Origin: Pomphorhynchus laevis
Lineage: Eukaryota > Acanthocephala > Palaeacanthocephala > Echinorhynchida > Pomphorhynchidae
NCBI GenBank assembly: GCA_012934845.2
Contig: WNNJ02001940.1
Span: 49,870 to 113,869, forward strand
Direction: 5' to 3'
Length of the DNA stretch: 64,000 bases
Shown: piece by piece, positions 52,011-63,080 of the stretch
Position numbering within the stretch: the first letter of the stretch is position 1
Layout of the letters: each line of letters begins with the position of its first letter
The notes under the pieces: model-generated
Databases searched by the model: none
What the model was told of the DNA's origin: nothing
Seen by the model: the letters and a program-made list of their open reading frames with translations, nothing else
Made by a program: the position numbers and the translations under genes

Positions 52011-52949
52011 TTATTGAGACGAAGTTTGATTAATTAAATTAAGGTATATAGGTATTAGCCTTTTAACAAACCAGCTAGCGTCCAGTTTCATGTGGTGTCC
52101 GGGCACATTAAAACTTACCAAGCGTCCAGTGCTGTTTAGTTGCTTTAATGATAATGATTCCCAGGTTTGCAAATACTCCATACTTACAACAGTTGTTTCA
52201 TTTAAATAGTATCCAAATGCACCAGATATAACAGGGTCGACTAATTGATCATCCTCAAACGTGATCATTACAAACTTTTTTAAAGAGGCCATCCTTTCCC
52301 GATATTGTTTATTTACGCATATCTCCTGATTTATATCGGCTAGGTAAGATGACGCTTTCTTATACAATGTGTGGTTGCGCTTTGGGCTGTGCCAGTATTG
52401 TGCCTGAATTAAAAACGATTGCAAACATTTCGTATTGGTAAACTTGTCCACAATATCTCTCAGTAGCCGACAAAAGCTAAATTTATATGAACAGTGAGGA
52501 ATCCCGTAAACGCCGTGATGTTGACCACCGATTGTGACCAATGAATGAACAGTCAGATTGGTACATCTTTGTAAGAGACCCCGATGAAATTGACTTCCCT
52601 GGCTTAAACCAATTGCGTGGTAACCGTGTTTACGAATGCTCTCTATGTTTTGGAGATATGAACACGCGACTCTGACTTGTTCGTTCATATCACCGAATAC
52701 AGTGGCCATAATGTCTATTACTGAATTTCTATTCTCTCCAATTGAGTACACATTGGCGTTGTCGATGTATTTCTTTAAATTGTATTCAATAAATACCCTA
52801 CTCGATTGATTACAACATCCATCTAATAATCCGTGCCAGATTACGAAGTTCACTGGGGATGCATTATTGTTAATTTGAGCATTTCCATTGACAAAGTCTG
52901 AATTAATAAAAACTCTATGACTGAAAATTACAATAAACAGCAATAACAT
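52011..52949 (-). CDS. PPT1: Palmitoyl-protein thioesterase 1 homologue, 312 aa, single exon
   Basis: A lysosomal alpha/beta hydrolase that removes fatty acyl groups from S-acylated proteins. Residues 1-10 are hydrophobic (MLLLFIVIFS) and fit a signal peptide. The first strand and oxyanion region is VNFVIWHGLLDGCCN. The nucleophile elbow is IGLSQGSQ with Ser116, followed by TIGGQHHGVYGIPHC, a PPT1 signature. YWHSPKRN, LADINQEI and KKFVMITFEDDQLVDP (Asp238) come next, then PGHHMKLD with the catalytic His. Length matches animal PPT1 (about 306). Potential N-glycosylation sites NQSS, NLTV, NHTL, NETT and NSTG fit a lysosomal protein. The frame is complete without introns. Flanks hold tandem repeats downstream and repeat R1 upstream. 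Confidence 0.95.
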   Translation of the reverse strand: MLLLFIVIFSHRVFINSDFVNGNAQINNNASPVNFVIWHGLLDGCCNQSSRVFIEYNLKKYIDNANVYSIGENRNSVIDIMATVFGDMNEQVRVACSYLQNIESIRKHGYHAIGLSQGSQFHRGLLQRCTNLTVHSLVTIGGQHHGVYGIPHCSYKFSFCRLLRDIVDKFTNTKCLQSFLIQAQYWHSPKRNHTLYKKASSYLADINQEICVNKQYRERMASLKKFVMITFEDDQLVDPVISGAFGYYLNETTVVSMEYLQTWESLSLKQLNSTGRLVSFNVPGHHMKLDASWFVKRLIPIYLNLINQTSSQ

Positions 52950-53334
52950 GTCTGCTACATAATGTTACGTTTTTAGAAAATACGAAATTATGACCTCTAG
53001 TTATGATAAAGAATGATGAATTTAATTTCTTTTCATATTAACGAATTACAATGCTAAGTCGTTTGTATTTTGATTTCTGACGACAATAGCCTCAAATAAT
53101 TGTTATTAGGTTTTGAGGTAAAAGCGACACTTGGGATGTGCATTTTAACGCTAGAAAATTTGATGGAGAGTAACTGATTTTCTTTAGTTTAATAATTTAT
53201 AATACAAATTAAATCAGCTAACTGGATCTACGTATTTAATATAATTAGAAACTAAACAAAACATAATAATGCTAAATCAAAATGTAATAATCAAATAATA
53301 AAATAAATAATTGTTTTTAGATTTTCTATAATTT

Positions 53335-53545
53335 AAATCAAGTTAAAATAAAAAATTGAAATTTAAAATAAACGTCATTTTTATGAATTGGCTAATAAAT
53401 AACAGACGTTGTATCAGAATAAGGATTATAGATCATGAATAAGAACTTCTATGCTATCAGGTTTCGGCCCCTAACTCCTCTACCCAACATAGCAGCGGGG
53501 CTAAATACATGCTAATGATGTATTTCCTCTGAAATAACTATCTAG
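53335..53545 (-). repeat. Interspersed repeat R1, copy 6 (best preserved)
   Basis: The reverse complement begins near AGAGGAAATACATCATTAGC. It runs through TAGCCCCGCTGCTATGTTGG, GTAGAGGAGTTAGGGGCCG, AAACCTGATAGCATAGAAG and TATAATCCTTATTCTGATAC, to TTATTTATTAGCCAATTCAT and the AT tail. It lies about 390 bp upstream of the PPT1 start codon. Confidence 0.75.
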
Positions 53546-54027
53546 TATCTTATTCTAATACAAAGTATATTATTTATTATCCATCCATAAAAATTTGCCA
53601 CTTAAGAGTTTAAATTTATTCTTTATATTATTGTGTTGATTTATATATTTTACTATTTTCTGTTTGATGGTATTTTTATAGTAACCTAGTTTAAAATATG
53701 TATCTATTAAATTATTTAAATGATTTTGAAGAAAACCAATATCGTTACAAATTGTTGCAATTCTTAAAATTTTATTATTTAATGTATTATTAACAAAAAA
53801 AGTTTGAGATAAATAATATACAATTACAGTTCAGATCGCTACGCTTGCGGAAAAATCTGTATTAATTAGGAGTTTAAACTATCTTGTTATACATATTAAC
53901 TACTTACAAAGAACCTAAATTGGAAGAACCTAAACCTAAAAACCTATACCAGAAGAACCTACACAATCTTTATTGAAATCTACACAAGAGACTTTACTCT
54001 GATAAAGTCTGAATATACATACATATA

Positions 54028-55028
54028 ATGGTCAAACAGAGGAAGACTACAAAGCTAGGTGATGCTGCCAAGTTCGTGGATTATCAGGTTCGGTGTTCAA
54101 GTGAAGATTGTCATGTGTGGACAAGTGTTTCAGTTCCCGGGGAAAAGAAAACAGCTCTGTCTAATTCATCATTCTACTGCGGGTACTGCTGCGCATCTTT
54201 GATAAATGATTTGAAGACGAAATCTACCCCTTGGTTGTCGGTCAGTCGAGTTGTAATTCTCTTGGACCCATATCAGCTCCACCAATTCCAAAAAGCATAA
54301 GTGCCGGTCAAAGTAAGGAAGTTCTTATTTCCAAATCTACTAAGAATGTTGAAAATCCCAGTCATAGTGATGGAAGCTATTCTGACTCGATATATCCCTC
54401 CTCAAGTCTTAACTCTATATATCCCTCCTCAAGTCTTAACTCTATATATCCCTCCTCAAGTCTTGCAAATAATCCAATGAATATAGATTTAACTGTAGAG
54501 GGTGAGACTGTAGCCATGGATGTTCCAGTGCATTTACCTGATGTTACTAATGATGAAAATACATATTGTCAGGTTTTGAATCATGGTCATATGTCTGATA
54601 ATGGGACTGTCAAAAAGAAGGAACAAGCGTCAACGATAAGTCAACATACACTATCCGCAGTGTCACGTGACAGTCTCGAATTGCAAATTGGTAATAATAG
54701 GAAACACACCGCTGATCGATGTAGATCTGTTATTCTGGCCAATGTAAGAGAATCTTTATTTGAGAACTCACAAGTACGTCTTAACGAGGACGTCCAGAGT
54801 GTGAGATTTATATTGACGCAGGTACTTGGTTCTTGCAATGTGGATATTGTCAAACGTGTTAAACTCGTTGCATTATTTCGACTGGGTAAGCGTGATACAC
54901 TTAGTAATAGGCCGCGTTTACTCAAGGCCGTATTTAGAGAGCAGTCGCATGCTGAGTTAATTCTTCGGAATTCATATCGTTTAAAAGGATCCCATGTTAG
55001 TCTCTTAAAAGATCTTGACGCTCTTTAA
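54028..55028 (+). pseudogene. LINE-B ORF1 (zinc-motif protein), broken
   Basis: ATG 54028 opens MVKQRKTTKLGDAAKFVDYQ with RCSSEDCHVW...FYCGYC, the same C-x4-C...C-x2-C pattern as LINE-A ORF1. After a frame change near 54240 the linker includes a 27-bp unit repeated three times (SIYPSSSLN; about 54390-54466). The conserved C-terminal block follows (LVALFRLGKRDT, RLLKAVF, SYRLKGSHVSLLKDLD). A stop at 55028 comes before the expected end; beyond it the frame continues KLSQAKKELTSRVALGESNL...RRRIRISWSPLD and overlaps ORF2. Confidence 0.8.
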
Positions 55029-55093
55029 AGGGAGAAATTGTCTCAAGCTAAGAAAGAACTTACATCTCGTGTTGCACTTGGTGAGAGCAATCT

Positions 55094-56375
55094 ATGTGTG
55101 CAAAATTTAGAAGTAGTGAGGCGACGCATTCGAATCAGTTGGTCCCCACTAGATGTATCGCCTCTCATGAATGTGGAGGGTTTTGGCAAGGTCTTACAGC
55201 ATATAAGTGCCTAGCTGATTTGGGATCTGAAGTGTGTCAGATTGCTAGAGATGATATTATTACTCGCACTGGTGTGAATAAAAGTCATAGTATATTTTAT
55301 TGTAATGTTCGGAGCTTGTTACAGAAAGTCGATGAGCTAAAGTTTAGGATCGAGTCTGTTAATCCAATTATAGTTGGTATTACAGAATCTTGGCTTAATT
55401 GTGATGTATCCGATGCTGAGGTATCCATCCCAGGCTATTCTTTGTTCCGTAGTGATCGGATAGGGGGTAGGGGTGGTGGCGTAGCTCTCTTTATGAGAGA
55501 CGAAGTTAAGGTGCGCGTTTTGAGTAAGTCGTCTATTGATAGAGTTGCGAGTACGTGGTGTCAGGTGAAGTTTGATAACAGCTTACCCATCATACTGGGT
55601 CTTGTGTATCGTGCTCCTAAGGCAATATCTAAGAAACTCATTGAAGAGATAGAGTTATATACGCGAGGAGATTGTGATACTGTGATAATTGGGGATCTGA
55701 ATATGCCAGATGTTGAATGGACTTCGAATACGGTTCTTCCTACTTGTGATAGTGAATCTTGTGACCTTATGGAGTGTTTTGCTTATTGTGGTCTTGCTCA
55801 ATTTGTTGATGTACATACTCGCTTTTCAAGTTGTAGTTCTTCCCTTCTTGATCTTTGCCTATCGACAAACAGTCAATTAATCAGTAGTATCCAATATGAT
55901 TCTCCTGTTGGTTTGTCTGATCACTGTGTAGTTAAAGTTTTGCTAAATATACAAATGAGGGTGTTTCATCATGCTCGGTACAAACGTCAGATTAATGTTT
56001 TTCGGGCGAACTATGATGTTATTACATCAAAGCTGCATAGAGTAAGTTGGCCTGATCCGGCTGTTGTCGGAGTTGACGATGCCTGGGATCATTTTTGCGT
56101 GACGCTTTATTCTCTAATGGTAAAATTTTCACCTTTGAAGTCTAAGACTAGTCGGAAAAGCGCTTGTTGGTTCGATAATGAGCTGGCTACTGCGATGAAG
56201 GCTCGTGACTTCAGTTTAAAATGCTTTAAGGGTGGGTTTTGTGAATATGGTGTTTATAAGCAGGCGAGAAATTTCTTCAATTCTTTAAAGCGACATAAGC
56301 GCTATTTATTTGAAAATGGTCTAGCTCATAGTTGTAGACATGATCCCAAAGCTCTCTTTCTATATGTGAATAGTA
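55094..56375 (+). pseudogene. LINE-B ORF2, endonuclease half
   Basis: The frame contains the APE domain: YCNVRSLLQKVDELKFRIE, IIVGITESWLNCDVSD, VIIGDLNMPDVEW and PVGLSDHCVVKV. The linker SACWFDNELATAMKARDFSL follows. It ends at LYVNSSK where the inverted LINE is inserted. LINE-C ORF2 (44395) has the same plan. Confidence 0.85.
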
Positions 56376-57400
56376 GTAAAAAAGGATTTATTTTAACGTG
56401 GCAAATGCGTGCCAGCGCACGCTTACATGACCACAACAAAACAAAACTGTGAATCAGGTGTCGAGAAGGTGTGAACGGAGGAGGTGTTTGAATGTGATAA
56501 AGGAGGGAGCGCGGCGGACGTCGAGAGGGAGTTGATTCCAGGCGAGTGAGGCGGCGACGAGGAAGGATCGGAGACCGTAGTTGTTGGAGTAATTAGGAAC
56601 GTGGAGTAAGAGGGTATGACAGGAACGAAGCGATAGCGAGGTGGGGCGAGTATCGTCTAAGAAAGGAAGGTTGATGAACGATGGGGAGCCGACAGCGATG
56701 AGATGAAAAGTAACGAGAAGAAGGCGGAGTTTGATGCGGATGTGGATGGTGGGCCAGGAGAGTTGGGCAAAATATGTGGATGTGTGGCGGGCGGATTCGA
56801 CTAGGGAGCAACCGGCAGAGAGCAGACGGCGAATGGAAAGGTCGTCGGAATCTGAGTGCCAGGATTCGGTGAGGCAGAAGAGATCGATGGATTGCTTGGT
56901 AAATAGGTTGAAGATAAGATCGGATTTATTGAAAATAGATCTAGTGCTGAGGAGACCGAGGCGGAAACCGTGTGCTGTGGCGAAAGAGACTAGTGGAGAA
57001 GACACATAGGAGAGATGGAGCGCCATCGAATTTTTGGACGGGTGTGGACAACTTGAAAATTTCCGTCTATGTTTCGGATGGCGAGTGATGTTTCGCCGTT
57101 TTCCTCGCGACGGCGTTTTTCGATGCGGGCTGAAGAGATTTGAGCGATTTCGGAAGGGGCGCGATCGAGGAAAATTCGAGTGGTTAAAGATAACATGAGT
57201 TTGAATCGTTGAGAGAGGACAGAAGACCCTTGAGAGCGATGATTGAAAACAATTTTTAGGAGAGGGGGCTGGGAAGGATTAGATTGAGAAGATTTGTTTA
57301 GACGGATGAATGCGACAGGAGAAATGTCCTTGAAAAAGGATGGTTTATCCGCAGGAACAATAGACGAGAGGATGGATATGAAGGCGGAAACCGGATGTCT
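56376..57400 (-). mobile_element. Internally deleted LINE-A2 derivative inside LINE-B
   Basis: On the minus strand the ORF1 end (57400 to about 56990: PVAFIRLNK-like, FLDRAPSEIAQISSARIEKR, RPKIRWRSISPMCLLH-stop) overlaps ORF2 start ATG 57026. The 190-codon ORF2 frame (57026-56454) joins the first ~85 residues of the endonuclease (LFCLTESWHSDSDDLSIRRL, SLVESARHTS) directly to the last ~100 residues of the RT C-terminus (WPTIHIRIKLRLLLVTFHL, NNYGLRSFLVAASLAWNQLP). About 2.3 kb of RT is missing, but the frame is kept. The 3' tail at 56376-56410 is TTAAAATAAATCC-like. Confidence 0.85.
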
Positions 57401-57402
57401 CT

Positions 57403-57532
57403 GAACATATTAGTTCAAAGAGGGTACTTCATAGAGCTACCAAGCTAGCACCGCAACTGAAATTTTTGTCGTACCATGATCGATTAAAAGCACTTAGACT
57501 TGAGACTGTCACGTGGACGCGCCGGTACATCG
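57403..57532 (+). repeat. 130-bp duplicated scrap of LINE-B RT C-terminus
   Basis: It is almost identical to 58834-58963 (SSERVLHRATKLAPQLKF) and similar to 5755-5880. It sits between the 5' end of the inverted LINE and the resumption of LINE-B ORF2, so it is out of place. It probably arose by template switching when the inverted LINE was inserted. Confidence 0.85.
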
Positions 57533-59256
57533 GAACGCTAATAAAACAATTGGCCAATATTTTGATAGCGTTATTGAAGACGACCTTGCTGAGATGTTCT
57601 CAAGGCATTTTTACTTGTACAAAGAGACTACAAACGAGTATTCTGAACCTATCCAGAACAGTGAGACGATAAGAGGTGCTAGTGTTTCATATCCTAGTTT
57701 AGGCATAGCTAATTTGATAACTCCTGAGAAAGTTTAGCTGAACTGCATCGTCTTAAAGAGACAAACTCCAAAGGTGCTGATTTGTTACCTTCGATATATC
57801 TTCGTCGAATAGCAGACTCAATATATGCACCACTTTGTAACATATTTCGACAATCTATTATTGATACGACTCTTCCAAAAGAGTGGAAACAATCGATCAT
57901 TCACCCCATCTTCAAAAAGGGTGATAAATCTTCAGTAGACAATTATAGACCAGTAAGTATTACTTGCTTATGTTGTAGAATGTTAGAGCGAATTATACAT
58001 GGTTATATGGTCAAGTTTTATAGTGAGAATAATGTAATAGCTTCTGAGCAACATGGTTTCCGTAAGGGTTATTCGACAGTTACTAATCTACTCGCAGCCC
58101 ATCTTGATTGGTCAGCTAATAAAGACGTATCCATTGCTACTGACATCATATTCTTCGATTTCTCTAAGGCATTTGACAGAGTAGACCATAGATTCCTTCT
58201 AAATAAACTAGAGAAAAGTGGCATTCCATTTTTGCTTGTTAGATGGATTGAATCGTTTTTAAGCAATCGTAGTTATTGTGTGCATGTAGACAATTTTTAC
58301 TCTTCTTCGCGGTCATTTAATATAGGGGTGCCTCAAGTTCAGTATTGGGTCCATTGTTATTTAGTGTCTACATCAACGATATCCCGGAATTTATTGATTC
58401 TCGGATGCTTTTATATGCAGACGATTTGAAAATCTGGCGGGCAATTCGTTCACCCAATGATATAGTTAAACTGCAACGAGATATCGATGAAGTCGAAAAT
58501 TGGGCTCTGCTCAATAGGTTGATTGTAAATATATCAAAATGCAAACATTTACGTGTTCGTGGCGGAAATGCTCAATCTTTAGTTAATTATAGCTTTCAAA
58601 GCAGTGATATAGAACGAGTGAGCAAATATAAGGACTTGGGAGTGTGGATAAACAGTGATTTGAGTACCGTCACACATACTGAACATGCTTGTTCAAATGC
58701 GTTGGGGATAATCGGTCAACTTCGACGCACTTTCATTGCACTCAATCAATTTGCCCTACGTCCGCTAATCGTTGCTCATGTGTAGAGCCGTCTTCTATAT
58801 GCTGCGCCGTGTGTGTATCCCCAAAATTCAAAAGAACATATTAGTTCAGAGAGGGTACTTCATAGAGCTACCAAGCTAGCACCGCAACTGAAATTTTTGT
58901 CGTACCCTGATCGATTAAAAGCACTTAGACTTGAGACTGTCACGTGGACCAGCCGGTACATCGATATGAGTATGGTCTGGCAAATTCTTAATGATTTGGA
59001 TCATCCACTTCGAGATTGTCTTCATTTGCGCTCATCCAATATCCTCCGAGGCCATGGTTTAACCCTGCGACGTGAAAGGATAAGAAAATCACGAGCTGTC
59101 CAATTTGATCGGCGAGTTGTATCTCTGTGGAATAGGCTTGGAGAGTCAACAGTGTGCAGTAGCAATATCAGAAATTACGGATGGAGGATGCCATGGGGAA
59201 AGCTGCTTTTCCGTATTTGTGATACTTTTATTATATTTTCTTTTTTTCTGCAGTGA
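57533..59256 (+). pseudogene. LINE-B ORF2, reverse transcriptase half
   Basis: Pieces in order: NANKTIGQYFDSVIEDDLAE (57533), GADLLPSIYLRRIAD (57775), SIIHPIFKKGDKSSVDNYRP, EQHGFRKGYSTVTNLL, IIFFDFSKAFDRVDH, NIGVPQ, then in the next frame LGPLLFSVYINDIPE and LLYADDLKIWRAIRS, YKDLGVWINSDLSTVTHTEH, SRLLYAAPCVYPQNSKEH and LRGHGLTLRRER, stop at 59256. There are three breaks in the RT half. The RT is closest to the copy at 40590-41900 and to LINE-C. Confidence 0.85.
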
Positions 59257-59314
59257 ACCAGCCAATTAAGCCATGCTTTTATGTGCTGTTGAAACATTAA
59301 TAATAATATTATTT

Positions 59315-59940
59315 GTCATATTATTATACATATTAGAAACGTAATATCTGATTTTAGTTTTGTTATAAGCTTATATTGGTGAATCATTGATTTAAAGAGT
59401 TTCTTTTCGTTTTCACATAATTTTGTATACAATACGGGAATAAAATTTTAATATAGCATAGCTAAACAAATAGTTTCTTGTTCCAATATTATACATATTA
59501 CATGTGTAATAATAATTTGTCAGTCGATAATTATTATAATAATTATCCGAGAATGTATTTATTCGATAAATATTTGATAAATATTTGTCACGAACCTTCA
59601 GTGATGTCACGAACCATTATATGGTATGCATGAATGCTCATGTAAAAATATATTGTAAATTTAAAATGTCATCTTTACGATATAAATTAAAAGTAGTTTT
59701 AATTGATGTTAATTTAATGCTCATATCATTCTCTATATACCTTCTTTATCATTAATATTGGTTTTATTAAGAATGAGGTTACCTGAATAAATTTAATCGC
59801 TTATTGAATAAAAATTGCTAAAATTAAATACACATATATTATCAATGTATCGAAACATATATTTCATATATTTATATTGTTTAGATTTAGTTTTTACACA
59901 GTTATGAACAAATTCATATTATATAAAGCTTAAAAACAAG
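59315..59940. other. AT-rich spacer, nothing recognised
   Basis: No ORF of substance and no RNA gene. Short TA and ATT tracts only. Confidence 0.5.
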
Positions 59941-59944
59941 TCAG

Positions 59945-60458
59945 CTATAATTGGGCTACTATAACCTCCCATCGGAACACCATTTATTTGTCTAAATATA
60001 GATGTCCCTACCTTTAAATAATTTTGATTTATTTATCAAAATATTTAAGGATTCTATTAATTCAATATTATCCATATATTTATATTTACTTTATGGTTTA
60101 ATTTTTGTTAAATAGGCGTTATAGTTATTATAACAAATATATGTATATCTTTTTCCGAATATAAGATTAATTAATTTTACTAACGCTTCTTTAATATCTA
60201 CTAAATATAGATTTGTATAAAGCGTACTAAAATCGTATGTATTTGTATTCTGAAAATTTATTCCTTTTTGTCTGTTCTAAAAATCCTTTTGTAGAATTAA
60301 TACTGAAATAGTGTTTTATACCAGTATTAATTTCGATCATCTTGCAATATTTTTTGAAGTGTACTTTAATTTCTTTAAGTATTTTATTCATATAGACAGA
60401 AAGTGGTTTTAATGTACATTTAAACGCACTACATATGAACCTAGGTTTTGTTGGATTT
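59945..60458 (-). mobile_element. Penelope-like (Neptune-type) RT fragment, inverted second copy
   Basis: From 60458 leftwards the sequence matches 140-410 base for base over long stretches (AACCTAGGTTCATATGTAGT is shared). It extends further than the first copy: near 59990-59955 it reads VPMGGYSSPIIAD, the RT block corresponding to GIPMG-N-SP-IADL in Neptune-type elements. It is interrupted at 60458/60459 by the Penelope element. Several breaks; fossil. Confidence 0.7.
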
Positions 60459-60759
60459 ATTCTATATTTCGATAGATCCTGCTATCATCATCAGGATTAC
60501 AAAAAAATGTTTCACAATTTTTTACCCCGTGTTTCTAACATTTATACAAAAATACCAGCATTGATGTGCCCCGCATTTCTACTTAAAAGAAAAAGAAAAT
60601 ACCGAGAAACAAAACAATCATACACTAAATTTTTTTAAATATTTTAAAACAAACAAAAGAAAAAAACAAAATCATAAAACGAAATAAAATTAAAATCATA
60701 AAATAAGTGACAAAAAATACGAATTTAATAATAAAAATAATTTAAAAGTAGAGTAATGA
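60459..60759 (-). repeat. Left inverted flank of Penelope
   Basis: The reverse complement of 63009-63317. Its outer end carries, on the minus strand, CTGATGATGATAG...CTATCGAAATATA (60494-60463), a hammerhead-like core. Confidence 0.8.
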
Positions 60760-62719
60760 ATTTTCGGCAATATTTTAATATTGCCGAAAATATTGGATTT
60801 TAAGATTTAATAAGATTTATAAATCTAAAGATCTTAATTTATAAGATCTTTTCAAAATAAGATTTTATAATATTTTTTATAGACAATATTATTGCCTATA
60901 AAAAATTATTGTCCACAAAATTGTCCATAGACAATTTCCTTAATTTAAACTTTAAATTAATGAGTAAAGATGCTGATGTTCCCAATGTTTTGAACAAAAC
61001 TATCATTAGTGTTAAAAATGAATTCGATGAAGAGGGTTTGGTCGTATCCAAGGCTGATAAACAGAACAAGTTTGTTGTTTTATATAAGGAAGAATATACG
61101 CGAATGGGTCTTTCGTTACTAAATTGCTATAAATTTGTTCGATTAAATAATGATCTTACAGCTACTCGACAAAGTGAATTTAATATATTCCTACGGCAGT
61201 TGTTTTCTAAAGGAAACATTTTTGATAAGTTTCTTAAATCTTATCTTTCAAAAAATGCTAAACCAGGATTTTTATACTTATTGCCGAAAACTCACAAAGT
61301 TCAACACAGTGCAAGACCGATTGTAGCTTCATATTCTACTTTTTCTTATAAAAATTTCAAAGTTTATTGCTACCACTTTATGATTTAATATATCTGATAG
61401 TTATTTCTCATATATTAAAGATGGACCTCATTTTTCTCGTTTAATCCGTTGACATAACGCTCCTGAACATTCATTGTTTACAGCTGGCATCACGTCTATC
61501 TACACTAACGTTCCGCTCTCTGATGCTATAAACATTGCAGCTGATATATTAGCTCTTAACCCACCTTGTGATATTCTTCTTAATCATGAAGATTGGCATA
61601 CTCTCATTACAATGTGTACCAGTCGTTGTAATTTTATTTTTGAATCTGTAATGTGGAATCAGATAGATGGATTGGCAATGGGCAACCCTCTTGCTCCTGT
61701 ATTGTCCGAGTTAAACATGAGGATTTGGGAAAATTCTTTTGTCAATAGTATTGATGGAGTTGTCAGGTGGTTTCGTTATGTTGACGATGTTTTTTTTGGT
61801 TGCTCAGAATTGCGTTACACAGGATTTCCTTACCCATACGCTAAATTCTAAGGATTCTCGAATTCAATAGTGCGTTTCTTCTGAATCTAATATGGGTATA
61901 CCTTTTCTCGATGTCTTGGTTAAGCGGATTAATTTTTCTATACTTCAAACGTGTGTTTATCAAAAAAATTGGTACGGCCAGATTTTGTTTCTTGGACTTC
62001 AAACGATCCAACTAATTGGCTGATTTACGCTGCTACGTCACATTACCTACGTTGCAGGCTTATCTGTTCTAACTATTGTTTAATTTGTGAAAGAGAAAAG
62101 GCTATTAAACATAATTTACTAAAAAGTGGTTTTCCGCTTTGGGCTATTAAGAAAGCTAAATTTAAATCTTTAGCGCATAAAAATAAAGTTATTGATCCTA
62201 AGATAAGAATACATCATATAGGAATACCTTTTGTTAGTAACAAGTGGAATTCAATTTGTTAGTAACAAGTGGTATTTTTAAAGTTTATTAATAATAACAT
62301 AAAAAATAGTTGTATTAACCAAGTGCACATTTTTAACAGAAAATTACCTAAACTTTACAACATTTTTAAGCGTAAACCAAATTTTAACAAAGATACCATT
62401 GTTTATAAAATATCTTGAAAAGAATGCGAACAGGTATATGTTGATCAAACGGGTCAAGGGTTGGTTAAGCGTATTAAACAACATAATTATAATGTACATA
62501 AGGGGACCACTTCTAATGCTGTTGCTCAGCACTTTGTGAGTTTGAATCATTCCGTTGATTTTGAAAATGCATCTATTTTATCATTTGAAAGTAACTTGTT
62601 ATCTCGCATTATTCAAGAAGCGTATTTTATTAAAAAGAATCTAATTTAATGTTTAATAATTAATCCGATTAGAACCTTAAATTTAATTATAATAAATTAT
62701 TTCAATATTACATTATTTT

Positions 62720-63080
62720 AATTTCTTCAATTCGTTTTTTCTAATTGTATTATTATTTTGTTTGGTTTAGATTAAATTATAATTCATTACTCTACTTTTA
62801 AATTATTTTTATTATTAAATTCGTATTTTTTGTCACTTATTTTATTTATTCAATTACAAGACTACAATAAATGTTACAATAAATGTTTCACATTTTTTTT
62901 TGTAATCCTGATGAAATCAAGATTAAAATCATTATTTTAATTTTTTTCAATTCGTTTTTTTTTCTAATTGTATTATTATTTTGTCTTGGTTTGGATTAAA
63001 TTATAATTCATTACTCTACTTTTAAATTATTTTTATTATTAAATTCGTATTTTTTGTCACTTATTTTATTTATTTAATTT
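62720..63080 (+). repeat. Tandem duplication in the Penelope 3' tail
   Basis: A block of about 135 bp (TTCAATTCGTTTTTT, TTGTATTATTATTTTG, ATTCATTACTCTACTTTTAA, TTCGTATTTTTTGTCACTTA) occurs at about 62720-62855 and 62941-63080. Partial tandem arrangement of terminal repeats is typical of Penelope-like elements. Confidence 0.8.

Larger units (their letters stand above)
54010..59310 (+). mobile_element. LINE-B (CR1/L2-Jockey group), near full-length, split by another LINE
   Basis: Order: 5' leader, ORF1 (54028 to about 55214), ORF2 endonuclease half (55094-56375), an inverted LINE-A2 derivative (56376-57400), a 130-bp scrap of LINE-B itself (57403-57532), ORF2 RT half (57533-59256), and 3' UTR to about 59310 with AATAATAATATTA. 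Besides the insertion, ORF1 has a frameshift near 54240 and a stop at 55028. ORF2 has a stop near 57736, a frameshift at GVPQ (about 58335) and a stop at 58783. A 3' fragment of the same family lies at 5696-6300. Confidence 0.9.
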
